From Shewanella benthica (GTDB lineage Bacteria; Pseudomonadota; Gammaproteobacteria; Enterobacterales; Shewanellaceae): a DNA stretch of 64,000 bases. The notes below the pieces were generated by a model that was given only the letters and a program-made list of their open reading frames with translations, was not told where the DNA came from and did no database searches. Positions 49,860 to 59,550 of the stretch are shown here, one piece after another. Positions within the stretch are counted from its first letter, which is position 1; the number at the start of each line of letters is the position of its first letter. Location: NCBI GenBank assembly GCA_023284085.1, contig JAKVHY010000004.1, forward strand, positions 62,001 to 126,000, given 5' to 3'. The position numbers and the translations under genes were made by a program.

Positions 49860-51458
49860 CTATCCGGCTAAAATCACCTTAAATTGACTTTGTAGTGACT
49901 CATCATCTTGCTGACCGTACTTGATCAACAGATCATCTTTACCATCACCATTGAGGTCTTCGCTAGATACCATGCCACCGTCTTGAGGCAGCTGGACTCG
50001 GATTTTTTCGCTCCTCTTAACAAAAAGCCTGTCACTGTCACTGCCTAGAAATATCTGCAAGGTATCATCTCCGTCTGACAACAACAGATCTTGCAGCCCA
50101 TCACCATTAATATCCGCCAGCTTGACCACAGGGGTGCCACTTTGACCCGAGGTGAGGCTGAAGCTTAACTCCACCTCTTTACTGATATTGGCATCATCGG
50201 AAAACTGGCTATTCTCATCCATCTTAAATAGATACACATCCTGATCGATACTGCCCGAAATCAAGGCGCCGATGATCTGTGATAAGCCGATGTCGAAGCC
50301 CGCCACCAGCACCTCATCTTTGTTATCGCCGTCGATATCGATAAATTCTAACCCTGTTAAGGTGCCATCGGCTCTAATCACGCTATTAGGCTTCTTCGGA
50401 AACGTCAGCTGTCCCTTGATGTTTTCACCCAGATAAATCTCATAATCATTCACCCTATCCAGCACACCTGAGCTCTTGGTGTAACGCACCACCATATCGG
50501 TTAATCCATCGTTATTGATATCTTTAAGCTGCTCCACTTTGCGGTAAATCAAGGAACTCTGATCTAATGGCTCACCGTAAGCGTCTCGCTTGTTCCACCA
50601 ATCCAGACCGCTGATAGCCAGACGAACCGAGCTGTATTTAGCAATAGGATCGAAATTGCCCGACTCCTCTTGTCTATACACCTCTAGCTCCCCCTCACCT
50701 ATCTTAACCACATCTAACTTACCATCGAGATTGATGTCGGCACTATAGAGTTTTGACTGGGTGTAGCGAACACCATCGTTATAGAGTCGGACTTGAGGCT
50801 TAATCGGCAGGGGCTGCCTGTGATAACTGCCATCGGTTTGTGCGATAAACAGCTCTACCTGATCGAAGTCGCTAATGATGATGTCATCCAGCCCATCACC
50901 ATTAAGATCACGAATAAAATCACTGTCACTAATGTAGTCGGGGCTATGCTTGAGCGACATTGAGTTGATATCGGCAACAATTTGGAAGGGGTTTAATTTA
51001 TCACCGGGAACGAACCTAATTAAATGCTTACTCGATAAGAACATCAATTGCTGCATTTCATTAGCATTAGCATTAGTCGACGAGATATCGTTATCACGCC
51101 GGGTCAAATCGAAGCTGGCAAGCTCACGAGGAAGTTTAACTTTTAAAGACTCGGTATACTTGCCCTTCACCTTATCGAAAGCAAAAACGGCTATCCACTT
51201 CTGCCGGGAATCATCCACACCGAAGGTCACTAACTCTTTGCCACTAGTCGCTAGCAAATTAGCCGGCAATATTGGATGAGTCAGCTTGAAGCTGGTTTCA
51301 ACACTGTGAGATTCGAGGGTTATAGCCGAATTTTTGGAGGCCGCATTAGCACCAACCGATGCCAGAGCCATCATAGGTAAGAGCAATACAGGTAATGCAT
51401 GTACGGGGGACGCCGCAAGCATAGATAAAAAAGGTGAACCGTTTCTGATTTTTTCCAT
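49860..51458 (-). CDS. FG-GAP/VCBS repeat exported protein
   Basis: 532 residues from ATG at 51458 (GGAG 10 bases upstream). Signal peptide ends near GANA (about 1-40). At least six calcium-binding-type DxNxDGxxD motifs are visible: DLNGDGLDDII, DINLDGKLDVV, DINNDGLTDMV, DIDGDNKDEVL, DINGDGLQDLL and DLNGDGKDDLL, consistent with a beta-propeller. Probably extracellular or periplasmic; partner and ligand unknown. Confidence 0.82.
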   Translation of the reverse strand: MEKIRNGSPFLSMLAASPVHALPVLLLPMMALASVGANAASKNSAITLESHSVETSFKLTHPILPANLLATSGKELVTFGVDDSRQKWIAVFAFDKVKGKYTESLKVKLPRELASFDLTRRDNDISSTNANANEMQQLMFLSSKHLIRFVPGDKLNPFQIVADINSMSLKHSPDYISDSDFIRDLNGDGLDDIIISDFDQVELFIAQTDGSYHRQPLPIKPQVRLYNDGVRYTQSKLYSADINLDGKLDVVKIGEGELEVYRQEESGNFDPIAKYSSVRLAISGLDWWNKRDAYGEPLDQSSLIYRKVEQLKDINNDGLTDMVVRYTKSSGVLDRVNDYEIYLGENIKGQLTFPKKPNSVIRADGTLTGLEFIDIDGDNKDEVLVAGFDIGLSQIIGALISGSIDQDVYLFKMDENSQFSDDANISKEVELSFSLTSGQSGTPVVKLADINGDGLQDLLLSDGDDTLQIFLGSDSDRLFVKRSEKIRVQLPQDGGMVSSEDLNGDGKDDLLIKYGQQDDESLQSQFKVILAG

Positions 51459-51482
51459 TTGCAATAAACTCCAATCTCGCAA

Positions 51483-51822
51483 TAAGCGCCCGACTTTCTC
51501 TTTCGTATCGCGCTAAAAACCTATGGGCTTAATCTATCGACTCTGAAAAAAAAAGAAAGTTCAGTTAATCAGATGTTACAAAGTAATGGAGCAGGAGCCT
51601 AATTAGATACAATTTTTCGCTGAAACTGGCCTGAATGTAGACATGCTCAGATTCACTCATGGCGCCGTTATGAGCATGATAACTATCATCGAACAGTGAA
51701 ATATCAAGATTCCCACTTGGCGAGCGGCAGAGGATGCCACAATATTTTTAACCAATGCCGATCACCCCGAATCAGGGTATAGTTCACAAAAATATAAAAA
51801 ACGTGACAAAGAAGGATAGCCA
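51483..51822. other. Non-coding stretch
   Basis: About 340 bases between divergent genes. It contains poly-A (51546-51555) and no supportable gene or clear operator. Confidence 0.6.
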
Positions 51823-53718
51823 ATGTTTAGTAAAAGTCTTATCGGCCTAAGTGTTTTAGTGGCCTTGTTTGGTTGCACTAATGAACAGACTGAATCTGAA
51901 AATAATACGACTGGAGTCGCTGCCCAAAGTACACAAGTCGCTCAAACAGCTAAGGTCGACACGGATAAACGAGCGAGTATTGACGCTAGAGTGGCGCAGT
52001 TCACTCAAGACTTCATCAAGTCTCAGCCAGCATTGGCCACCTCGTTAAATCTCAGTTCTGACATTGCGGGAAACTTTCAACGCCAGCTCCCCGATTACTC
52101 TCCGACAGGCATGAAAGCCTTGCAACAAAAAATGCAGCTCGCGGCATCACAGCTAGCCAGTATAGAGACCCAAAATCTATCTGATAACGACAAACGTCAC
52201 GTCGTCGTTAACCAGGTAATCGCTAATTACTACGCCGGAGATGCGCAATTTAACGCAGGTTATATCGATACCTGGGGCGGACACCTGCCTTACATAGTCA
52301 ACCAAATTAGTGGGCCACTGATCGACATTCCTACCATATTAACCGATCAGCAGGCTATCTCAGACTTAGGCGATGCTGCAGATTATCTGCACCGCTTAAC
52401 CGCCTTGGCTGAAATGACTAATCAAGTAAAGGTCAAAGTGGAAGCCGATGCCGCTAACGGTGTCATTCTTCCTAAGCCACTATTTGCCAACACGCTTAAG
52501 TTCCTCGCTAAGTTTACGGCAAAACCTGCTAGTGAACACAGCCTGGTCACTAGCTTCCAAGAAAAACTGAATGCCACTGATAAAGTTGATGCAAAGCATA
52601 GAGAGGCTTTCATTGCACAAGCCAGTAAACTCGTCGATGAGCAGATCTATCCCGCTTACCGTGATGTTAGCGCTCTGATGACCAGCTTAGCGCGTAAAGC
52701 ACCCACTGACGTGGGGATTTGGGCCCAGCCCAATGGTGAGTCTTTCTATCAACATGGCATCACCTACTTGGCAGACTCTGATTTGAGTGCCGACGAGATC
52801 CATCAACTGGGCATCGAAGAAGTTAACCGCATCACCAGCGAGATGGACAGCATCTTAAAAGCTAACGGCTACAATAGGGGGAGTGTAGGCGAGCGCATGA
52901 TCCAGCTCAGCAGTGAGCCACGTTTTCTATACGAGAATTCAGATGCTGGCCGTCAACAATTGCTCAAGGATCTCAGCAAAGACATAGAAACAGTGATGAC
53001 CAAGGCACCACAACTATTCTCGACTTTGCCACCACAAGAGGTGATCGTTAAGCGTGTCCCAGTTGAAACAGAGGCTGGGGCTGCTGGTGGCTCCTATATA
53101 CCACCAGCGCTCGATGCTAGTCGTCCCGGCGTCTTCTTTATTAACCTTAAAGATATGACCTCTATCTCCAAATACGGCCTCAAGACGCTCACTTATCATG
53201 AAGCAGTACCAGGACACCATTTCCAGATAGCCCTTAACATGCTGCAAAAGGATATTGGCCTGATGCGTCAGAACGCTTCATTCAATGCCTATATTGAAGG
53301 CTGGGCCCTGTATTCAGAGCTGCTTGCCTCAGAAATGGGCATGTATGAAAATGATCCTTGGGGTAACTTGGGCCGTCTCAAGGCCGAGGCTTATCGCGCC
53401 GCGAGACTCGTAGTCGATACAGGCCTTCATCATAAAAAGTGGACTCGCCAGCAGGCCATAGAATATTTTTCCGAGGCGACTGGGTCCACCCAAAAAGAGG
53501 TGACTTCTGCTATCGACCGTTATATCGCCTGGCCGGGTCAAGCCCTGGGCTACAAGCTTGGTATGTTGAAGCTAGTCGAGCTCAGAGCCCTGGCGCAACA
53601 AACTCTGGGGGACAAGTTTGATATCCGCGCCTTCCATGATCTCATCTTACTACCAGGCGCCAGACCTATGTCTGTAGTCCAATCAGATGTCGAGCAATGG
53701 ATAGAGGCACAAATATAG
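51823..53718 (+). CDS. DUF885 family lipoprotein (putative metallopeptidase)
   Basis: 631 residues. Lipobox LFGCTNE (about 16-22). The DUF885 metal-binding signature HEAVPGHHFQ (about residue 465) and downstream EGWALYSELL are present, as in zinc-dependent carboxypeptidase-like enzymes. C-terminal LLPGARPMSVVQSDVEQWI is conserved in the family. RBS is GAAGGATAGCC before ATG. Substrate unknown; cell-envelope located. Confidence 0.85.
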   Translation: MFSKSLIGLSVLVALFGCTNEQTESENNTTGVAAQSTQVAQTAKVDTDKRASIDARVAQFTQDFIKSQPALATSLNLSSDIAGNFQRQLPDYSPTGMKALQQKMQLAASQLASIETQNLSDNDKRHVVVNQVIANYYAGDAQFNAGYIDTWGGHLPYIVNQISGPLIDIPTILTDQQAISDLGDAADYLHRLTALAEMTNQVKVKVEADAANGVILPKPLFANTLKFLAKFTAKPASEHSLVTSFQEKLNATDKVDAKHREAFIAQASKLVDEQIYPAYRDVSALMTSLARKAPTDVGIWAQPNGESFYQHGITYLADSDLSADEIHQLGIEEVNRITSEMDSILKANGYNRGSVGERMIQLSSEPRFLYENSDAGRQQLLKDLSKDIETVMTKAPQLFSTLPPQEVIVKRVPVETEAGAAGGSYIPPALDASRPGVFFINLKDMTSISKYGLKTLTYHEAVPGHHFQIALNMLQKDIGLMRQNASFNAYIEGWALYSELLASEMGMYENDPWGNLGRLKAEAYRAARLVVDTGLHHKKWTRQQAIEYFSEATGSTQKEVTSAIDRYIAWPGQALGYKLGMLKLVELRALAQQTLGDKFDIRAFHDLILLPGARPMSVVQSDVEQWIEAQI

Positions 53719-53744
53719 GTGATGAGCCGGAATTAATCTAAGCT

Positions 53745-53784
53745 AATCTATGGCTAAGCCGACCCTTCGGCCTAGCCATAGATT
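53745..53784. repeat. Long hairpin after the DUF885 gene
   Basis: AATCTATGGCTAAGCCGA pairs with TCGGCCTAGCCATAGATT (one bulge) around a four-base loop. Strong stem but no T run. Confidence 0.65.
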
Positions 53785-53956
53785 CAGTTGCTATGACCTT
53801 ATTTAACGATACCGAGACAAAATAATTTACCTTGATATATCCAAGCGTATTGATAGTATCGGCCACCTCTATATATCCAATATCACTTGCTCATCCGAGA
53901 GTATTCCATAAGCACATTTTTTCTTATCATCCTCTGTCATTTTTGGATTATGTAAA

Positions 53957-54895
53957 ATGCCAAACACTAGCCGTACCACATTTCAGGGTAATGCCCTTGC
54001 CGCCTTCGCTTTCCTGCTTTGGGGCTTGATGCCACTGTATTTTCAGATGTTACCTGGGGCCGATACCAATGAGCTACAAGCCTTTAGGATCACATTTTCG
54101 GTGCCTTTTATGCTGGTGGTTATTCTTGTCATGGGTAAGAAACTCCCCTCTTTGGCGGCACTCAAGGCCGACAAACGTTCGGTAGCACTATGTGGACTCG
54201 CAGCAGTGATCATGTGTGTGTCTTGGTATAACTTTACCTGGGCTATCACCCATGGGCAGGTGTTAGCTGCTAGCTTAGGATTTTTCATTAATCCCTTGTT
54301 CGCTATCGCCCTCGGCGTGATGTTTCTCGGGGATAAACTGTCCAGGGCCCAGACCATAGCCGTCGTTCTAGGGATCTGTGGTATCGGCTACATGGTATAC
54401 AGCTACGGAGAGCTTCCCTGGAGTTCTCTGCTTATGGGAGGATGCTTCGCTCTCTATGGCTTATGTAAAAAATTTATCCGCTTCGATTCGTTAACCTCGG
54501 TGACTCTGGAAGCTGCCCTCTTGGTGCCCTTTGCCCTAAGTTATCTCTTTTGGCTAGGGATCACAGATCAGAGCATGGCTCTGGCTGAGTTCTCAACCTC
54601 TGACACAGATACCTGGTCACAACTACTGCTCTACATAGGCGCGGCACCTATGACCTTAATGCCACTTATCTTTTTTGCCCTTGCCATCAGCCGTACCAGT
54701 CTATCTATGATAGGCCTAATGCAATATATCGAGCCTAGCATGCACTTTCTGCTCGCTGTGGTACTGTTTAACGAGTATTTCGATCAAGTCAAAGCGATCA
54801 GTTTCGCCTTAATCTGGACAGGCCTTTTACTCTGCACACTCGAAGCCTTACCGGCGCTGCGACAGAAACGAGCTAACTTGAAGCTAGGAAGCTAG
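53957..54895 (+). CDS. rarD: EamA family transporter RarD
   Basis: 312 residues, ten predicted helices. MPNTSRTTFQGNALAAFAFLLWGLMPLYFQML and the AFRITFSVPFM, VSWYNFTWAI and LMQYIEPSMHFLLAVVLFNE segments are characteristic of RarD. Substrate not established. The final codons (KLGS) and the stop lie inside an 8-bp tandem array, so the C-terminus is shaped by the repeat. Confidence 0.9.
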   Translation: MPNTSRTTFQGNALAAFAFLLWGLMPLYFQMLPGADTNELQAFRITFSVPFMLVVILVMGKKLPSLAALKADKRSVALCGLAAVIMCVSWYNFTWAITHGQVLAASLGFFINPLFAIALGVMFLGDKLSRAQTIAVVLGICGIGYMVYSYGELPWSSLLMGGCFALYGLCKKFIRFDSLTSVTLEAALLVPFALSYLFWLGITDQSMALAEFSTSDTDTWSQLLLYIGAAPMTLMPLIFFALAISRTSLSMIGLMQYIEPSMHFLLAVVLFNEYFDQVKAISFALIWTGLLLCTLEALPALRQKRANLKLGS

Positions 54896-54912
54896 GAAGC
54901 TAGGAAGCTAGG
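54881..54912. repeat. Octamer tandem array spanning the rarD stop
   Basis: AAGCTAGG repeated exactly four times (32 bp). The TAG stop of rarD (54893-54895) is inside the second unit. Confidence 0.95.
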
Positions 54913-54919
54913 TACACAG

Positions 54920-55519
54920 TTACTCATTCAGTCTAGCGAGTATTTCATTAGTGATCTTACTGCTGAAGACCATAGAAAGATGCAGAGCGACGAAGAACTT
55001 CTTATTCTCAGCCAACTCCCAATGTGAACTGCTACTCGGCACTATGGTGTAATCGATAGATGTTCTGTAGGAATACAGTTTTAGCCCATCGAGCCGGTCT
55101 GCAGATTCATCTAAGGACCTGAGAAGTTCACTATCGGGCCTGAGTTGTTTCATCGCTTTCGATGGGTAAGGCAGATAGGCCATGTAGCTGCCGCTATGAG
55201 GACTAGAGATGGTAAATAAGTGGCTAGTTCTTGAATACCCTTCGAGATCTTGCAGGTAATATCTAGCAACGATACCCCCCATGCTAAAGCCGATAATCAC
55301 TATGCGCTGATGTTCACCGTATCGCTTATCTATCTGGCTCTTTAGGCTATTGGCGGCATACTCAACGCCATGGCGACCATCAAAGGGCTTTAGCGTCGGG
55401 GTGAAACACTCGAATCCCTGAGACTCAAACCGTCTCCTCATCCAGCTCATCACAGATCCCGTATTAAAAATACCATGCACTAAAACCAGTTTAGGTTTTC
55501 TCTCTGTTATGGTCATCAC
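54920..55519 (-). CDS. Alpha/beta hydrolase (lipase-like)
   Basis: 199 residues starting GTG-ATG. Oxyanion-hole motif LVHGIFNTGS (about 13-22), nucleophile elbow GFSMGG (about 77-82, Ser79) and FTISSPHSGS downstream, as in triacylglycerol-lipase-like hydrolases. No signal peptide, so presumably cytoplasmic. Substrate unknown. Convergent with rarD. Confidence 0.8.
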   Translation of the reverse strand: MMTITERKPKLVLVHGIFNTGSVMSWMRRRFESQGFECFTPTLKPFDGRHGVEYAANSLKSQIDKRYGEHQRIVIIGFSMGGIVARYYLQDLEGYSRTSHLFTISSPHSGSYMAYLPYPSKAMKQLRPDSELLRSLDESADRLDGLKLYSYRTSIDYTIVPSSSSHWELAENKKFFVALHLSMVFSSKITNEILARLNE

Positions 55520-55659
55520 TGATCGCTTCTCATTATTTCTAAATGCTAACTTAGATTAACACCACTTTTAGTTATCGATTTTGCTATCATGGCGCCGCTG
55601 TAACTAGTTACAGTCAATACACCAATATCAATATTAGTCATCTATACGAGTCAATTATC

Positions 55660-56667
55660 ATGTCTATCTCCGCATTATTAGCCACAGCTCTCGAAAAGCG
55701 TCAAGACTTGCTTACCCAAACTAAAACGAACAACACAGATTGTTACCGGGTATTTCATGGCACAGTCGAAGGCGTAAATGGCTTAAACATAGATAGATAT
55801 GGCGAAGCCTGGTTAATTCAAAGCTTTCATCAGACATTGAATGAAGTCGAGCTAAAAGAGATAAGTGACTCGCTAACTCGAGTCGAAGATCTGCCCATTA
55901 TCTACAACGACCGCTCCGATAAGAATTCACGCGTGATGAACCCGCTGGATGTCATTACCCAAGACTTTGCTAACCGGGCTCAGGTAATACATGAAAATGG
56001 CATCAAGTTTACCTCTAAGCTGCGTCATGAGGGACAAGATCCCTTGCTGTTTCTGGATATGCGAGCGGGTCGTGAATTCGTCAAGGCAAACAGCCTGAAT
56101 AAAACCGTACTCAACCTATTTTCATATACCTGCGGCATAGGCACAGCTGCCGCGGTAGGCGGAGCCAGCAGGGTGATGAATGTGGATTTTTCATCGTTTG
56201 CATTAACCGCAGGTAAAAAGAATGCCGAGCTAAATAATGTCGGCGATGTCTGCGAGTTTGTCCAGAGTGATGCCTTCCCGGCACTGCGTCAGCTAGCCGG
56301 ACTTAAGGTCGGTGGGCGTCGTAACCAGAAGCTACCTAAATACCCTAAACTAGCAGTCACTCAGTTTGACCTGGTATTTCTCGATCCACCTAGATTCGCC
56401 AAGAGCCCTTTCGGTATCGTCGACCTTATCAATGACTACCAGAGTCTATTTAAGCCCGCACTACTGACAACGAAACCGGGTGGCACCATAGTCTGTTGTA
56501 ATAACGTTGCTAAGGTCGAACGAGAGGCTTGGTTTGATGCCCTGGTTCGCTGCGTCGAGAAACAAGGACGCGCGGTAACCAGCCATACCTGGTTAGATTG
56601 CCATCAGGACTTCCCGTCATTTGACGGTAATCACCCGCTAAAGATGGTCTCCCTGATCATAAGTTAA
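55660..56667 (+). CDS. Class I SAM-dependent methyltransferase, RlmI-like core without PUA
   Basis: 335 residues. The N-terminal part (about 25-120) resembles the central domain of RlmI (FHGTVEGVNGLNIDRYGEAWLIQSF). The SAM-binding Rossmann core carries NLFSYTCGIGTAAA, VMNVDFSSFAL and VFLDPPRFAKS. RlmI/RlmK-type rRNA m5C enzymes usually begin with a PUA domain, which is missing here. Target RNA or protein unknown. Confidence 0.8.
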   Translation: MSISALLATALEKRQDLLTQTKTNNTDCYRVFHGTVEGVNGLNIDRYGEAWLIQSFHQTLNEVELKEISDSLTRVEDLPIIYNDRSDKNSRVMNPLDVITQDFANRAQVIHENGIKFTSKLRHEGQDPLLFLDMRAGREFVKANSLNKTVLNLFSYTCGIGTAAAVGGASRVMNVDFSSFALTAGKKNAELNNVGDVCEFVQSDAFPALRQLAGLKVGGRRNQKLPKYPKLAVTQFDLVFLDPPRFAKSPFGIVDLINDYQSLFKPALLTTKPGGTIVCCNNVAKVEREAWFDALVRCVEKQGRAVTSHTWLDCHQDFPSFDGNHPLKMVSLIIS

Positions 56668-56686
56668 CAGAGCTAATCTATTTTCA

Positions 56687-56724
56687 CTCACTAGTGTAAA
56701 TATAGAAATCATTACACTAGTGAG
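56687..56724. repeat. 13-bp inverted repeat after the methyltransferase gene
   Basis: CTCACTAGTGTAA / TTACACTAGTGAG with a 12-base loop, 20 bases after the stop. No T tail. Possible factor-dependent or processing end. Confidence 0.6.
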
Positions 56725-57075
56725 ACAAGCCAATAATACGCCATACGCTATATTTCCCTCTCCATTTCTCGCCTTAACATTGATTAACTCTGGTATATCA
56801 TCAAAAGGTCAGCGCTTATCACTACTCACGTCACAAGCCTAAACATTGGCAATACATTGACATTGCATCTCCAGTGTTTGAATATACGCTAGCTTTAGAG
56901 AATCTAACCTCTAAAACAAAACTTTCAATGACTGAAACGGATTTCAACATATGACAGGTAAACTTATGTCTATGTTAACAATTTGCTTCAGGCCTACATT
57001 TCTCGCAAGAGTCCGGTCGAACCTGTCGCTTTAAACTACCACGAATAAAAATAATAAAAGTATGAGTATCAGTTT
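56725..57075. other. Non-coding stretch
   Basis: About 350 bases before the PAP2 gene, AT-rich, without a gene or recognisable site. Confidence 0.6.
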
Positions 57076-57900
57076 ATGTTACCGACACACGAGCTCAGTC
57101 GAGTCGCGGCTGTAAAACAGCCACAAGACTCAGGAATTAACAGTAGCTTCCTATCCGTTTTACTGCTGTTATTTGTCTTCCACATTCTCACCTTGAATGC
57201 GCAAACCAATTTAGAGGCCTTCAACTGGTTCAATGAACTTGGCGCTAGCCTCCCTAGCTGGTTACTACTCAGCGTGACTGACTTAGGCGACGGCATTACC
57301 GCCGGAGCCTTAATCTTAATTTGCCTCACTTATAAGCCCCAATGGTTATATCGTGTCATAGTCACCACACTGCTGTGTGCATTATGCGTGCATTTTTTTA
57401 AACAGTATTTCGATGCCCCCAGGCCTGCTGCCGTACTCGAGGTAATCAATATAATAGGCAAGGCTCGCTATGAGCATGCGTTCCCATCGGGACATACAAC
57501 GACAGCCTTCGCCCTAGCCGGAATCATCTGGCTACTAGCCGACAAGCTATGGTGTAAACTAAGCGTATTGATGCTGGCGATTGCGGTGGGGATTTCTCGT
57601 ATTGCGGTGGGAGCACACTGGCCAGAAGACATCGCCTTTGGCGCGATACTGGGCTGGCTATTGGCCTATCTGGCTTGCAGTGCAATGCCATTATCGACAC
57701 TCAAACTCAAGCATCAATATTGGATTATCTTTGCCCTATCCATGATTGTACTAGTGAGTGAATTAAAGCATTTAGGCAAAGATCCTTTCTCTGTGCTCCT
57801 GTTTAACCGCTATCTCATCATCACGGCGCTTATCTCTCTGACTGTCTACATGTGCAGCAAGTTTCAACTGAGCGATAAGCCAAGCCATAAAAATGCTTAA
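57076..57900 (+). CDS. PAP2 family membrane phosphatase
   Basis: 274 residues, six or more helices. All three PAP2 motifs are visible: KQYFDAPRP (about 111-119), PSGHTTTAF (about 136-144) and SRIAVGAHWPED (about 175-186). Such enzymes dephosphorylate lipid phosphates such as undecaprenyl or phosphatidylglycerol phosphate on the outer face of the inner membrane. Substrate not determinable here. Confidence 0.85.
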   Translation: MLPTHELSRVAAVKQPQDSGINSSFLSVLLLLFVFHILTLNAQTNLEAFNWFNELGASLPSWLLLSVTDLGDGITAGALILICLTYKPQWLYRVIVTTLLCALCVHFFKQYFDAPRPAAVLEVINIIGKARYEHAFPSGHTTTAFALAGIIWLLADKLWCKLSVLMLAIAVGISRIAVGAHWPEDIAFGAILGWLLAYLACSAMPLSTLKLKHQYWIIFALSMIVLVSELKHLGKDPFSVLLFNRYLIITALISLTVYMCSKFQLSDKPSHKNA

Positions 57901-57921
57901 GTAATTCGGTATAACCCAGAG

Positions 57922-57943
57922 AAGGGAGAGCGAGCTCTCCCTT
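57922..57943. terminator. Hairpin between convergent PAP2 gene and fumC
   Basis: AAGGGAGAG CGAG CTCTCCCTT, nine paired bases. No strong T run on either side, so only a probable transcription end. Confidence 0.5.
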
Positions 57944-57973
57944 GGATATCTATTCTCTCTCCCATGAAAGGGA

Positions 57974-59350
57974 CTAAAGCCCACCTAAGGTGAGTTTGGC
58001 TGGATCTAAAAGCTGCTCAAGCTCCTCACGAGGAATGTCGGTCTCTTCCTCGGCGACATCCAGTACGGCTCGACCTTCTTTATAAGACTTCTTAGCAATT
58101 TCAGCGGCCTTAGCATAGCCAATAATTGGATTGAGCGCGGTCACTAGAATGGGATTTCGAGCCAAGGCTTTCTGCAATTGTGCTTCGTTAACCTTGAATG
58201 TTGCTATGGCCTTATCTGCCAATAGATGACTGACATTGGCCAGCAAGCTTATGCTTGAAAGTAAGTTATCGGCAATCATGGGCAACATGACATTTAATTC
58301 AAAATTTCCCGCCTGGCCACCCACTGTGATGGCGCTATCGTTACCTATGACCTGAGCCGCAACCATAGTGACCGCCTCGGGGATCACGGGATTAACCTTG
58401 CCCGGCATGATAGATGAACCGGGTTGTAGTGCTTGCAACTCGATCTCCCCCAAACCGGCTAAGGGTCCCGAATTCATCCAACGTAGGTCGTTCGCTATCT
58501 TCATCATAGATACGGCCACAGTTTTCAACTGCCCCGACAATGAAACTGCAATATCTTGTGTGCCAATATGGCTGAAAAAATTACTCGCCGGAGTAAACGT
58601 AAGGCCGGTGACCTCACTGAGCTGATGATTAAACTCTGCGGCAAAATCTGCATGAGCATTGATGCCGGTGCCCACAGCCGTCCCTCCCTGAGCCAGGCTC
58701 TGTAATCTCGGCTTAATCCCATCGATCAGGTCGATATTTTGCTCTATCTGACTCGCCCAACTCAGCAGACTCTGACTCATACGCACAGGCATGGCATCCA
58801 TAAGATGAGTTCTACCCGTCTTGATATGATGATCGACTTCAGCGGCCTTGTGTTTAATCACTTTCAACAGATGTTCCAGTGCCGGTAATAAACGATTCTC
58901 CAACTCAATGGCGGCACTGATATGAATACAGGAAGGGATGATATCGTTACTGCTCTGACCATAATTGACATGGTCATTGGCACCTACGGTTTGATTAGCA
59001 ATTCTAGACGCTAACGTGGCTAATACCTCGTTAGCATTCATGTTCGAGCTAGTGCCCGAGCCGGTTTGAAACACATCCACAGGGAAGTGCTGCATCATGG
59101 CCTCATCATCGAGTAGTTGAGACACTGCATCTGAGATACCATCTGCCATATCTTGTGGCAGCAAGGCTAGCTTTGCATTAGCCTGAGCAGCAGCCGATTT
59201 AGCCAGGAGTAAGGCACGAATAAATGCCTCAGGCATTCTCTTGCCACTGATGGGAAAGTTATTCACCGCTCGCTGTGTTTGAGCTCCATATAGCGCCGAA
59301 GCTGGCACCTCTAACTCTCCCATGCTGTCTCTTTCAATACGTGTAGTCAT
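57974..59350 (-). CDS. fumC: Class II fumarate hydratase
   Basis: Iron-independent fumarase converting fumarate to L-malate. From ATG at 59350 (RBS AAAGGAAG) it has 458 residues. Signatures: TGSGTSSNMNANEV, the catalytic His in TGRTHLMDA, the Ser-loop GSSIMPGKVNPV, and the C-terminal DILIDPAKL-type LDPAKLTLGG. Its stable form is useful under oxidative stress or low iron. Confidence 0.96.
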   Translation of the reverse strand: MTTRIERDSMGELEVPASALYGAQTQRAVNNFPISGKRMPEAFIRALLLAKSAAAQANAKLALLPQDMADGISDAVSQLLDDEAMMQHFPVDVFQTGSGTSSNMNANEVLATLASRIANQTVGANDHVNYGQSSNDIIPSCIHISAAIELENRLLPALEHLLKVIKHKAAEVDHHIKTGRTHLMDAMPVRMSQSLLSWASQIEQNIDLIDGIKPRLQSLAQGGTAVGTGINAHADFAAEFNHQLSEVTGLTFTPASNFFSHIGTQDIAVSLSGQLKTVAVSMMKIANDLRWMNSGPLAGLGEIELQALQPGSSIMPGKVNPVIPEAVTMVAAQVIGNDSAITVGGQAGNFELNVMLPMIADNLLSSISLLANVSHLLADKAIATFKVNEAQLQKALARNPILVTALNPIIGYAKAAEIAKKSYKEGRAVLDVAEEETDIPREELEQLLDPAKLTLGGL

Positions 59351-59387
59351 GATCTTCCTTTCCATTATTACTTACTAATTAGTTCAA

Positions 59388-59543
59388 TCAGTGGGCCAAA
59401 CCTGCTTTAAAGAATTGACTAGTGACTCTCAGCTCATCGAACAGCTTCTCCAACTCTTGTTTCTGAGAGTCACTATCCACGAGTCTAGACAAGGCACTTA
59501 AAGGCTTATAGATATTGTCTAAACACCCATAAACGGGCCAATG
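59388..59543 (-). pseudogene. Truncated tandem copy of the next gene's 3' end
   Basis: On the minus strand it encodes, in frame, GHWPVYGCLDNIYKPLSALS to KAGLAH and a stop, matching the C-terminal about 50 residues of the gene at 59551-59925 at most positions. Base differences are mostly at third positions. No start or upstream part is present, so it is a remnant of a duplicate gene. Confidence 0.8.
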
Positions 59544-59550
59544 TCCTTTC

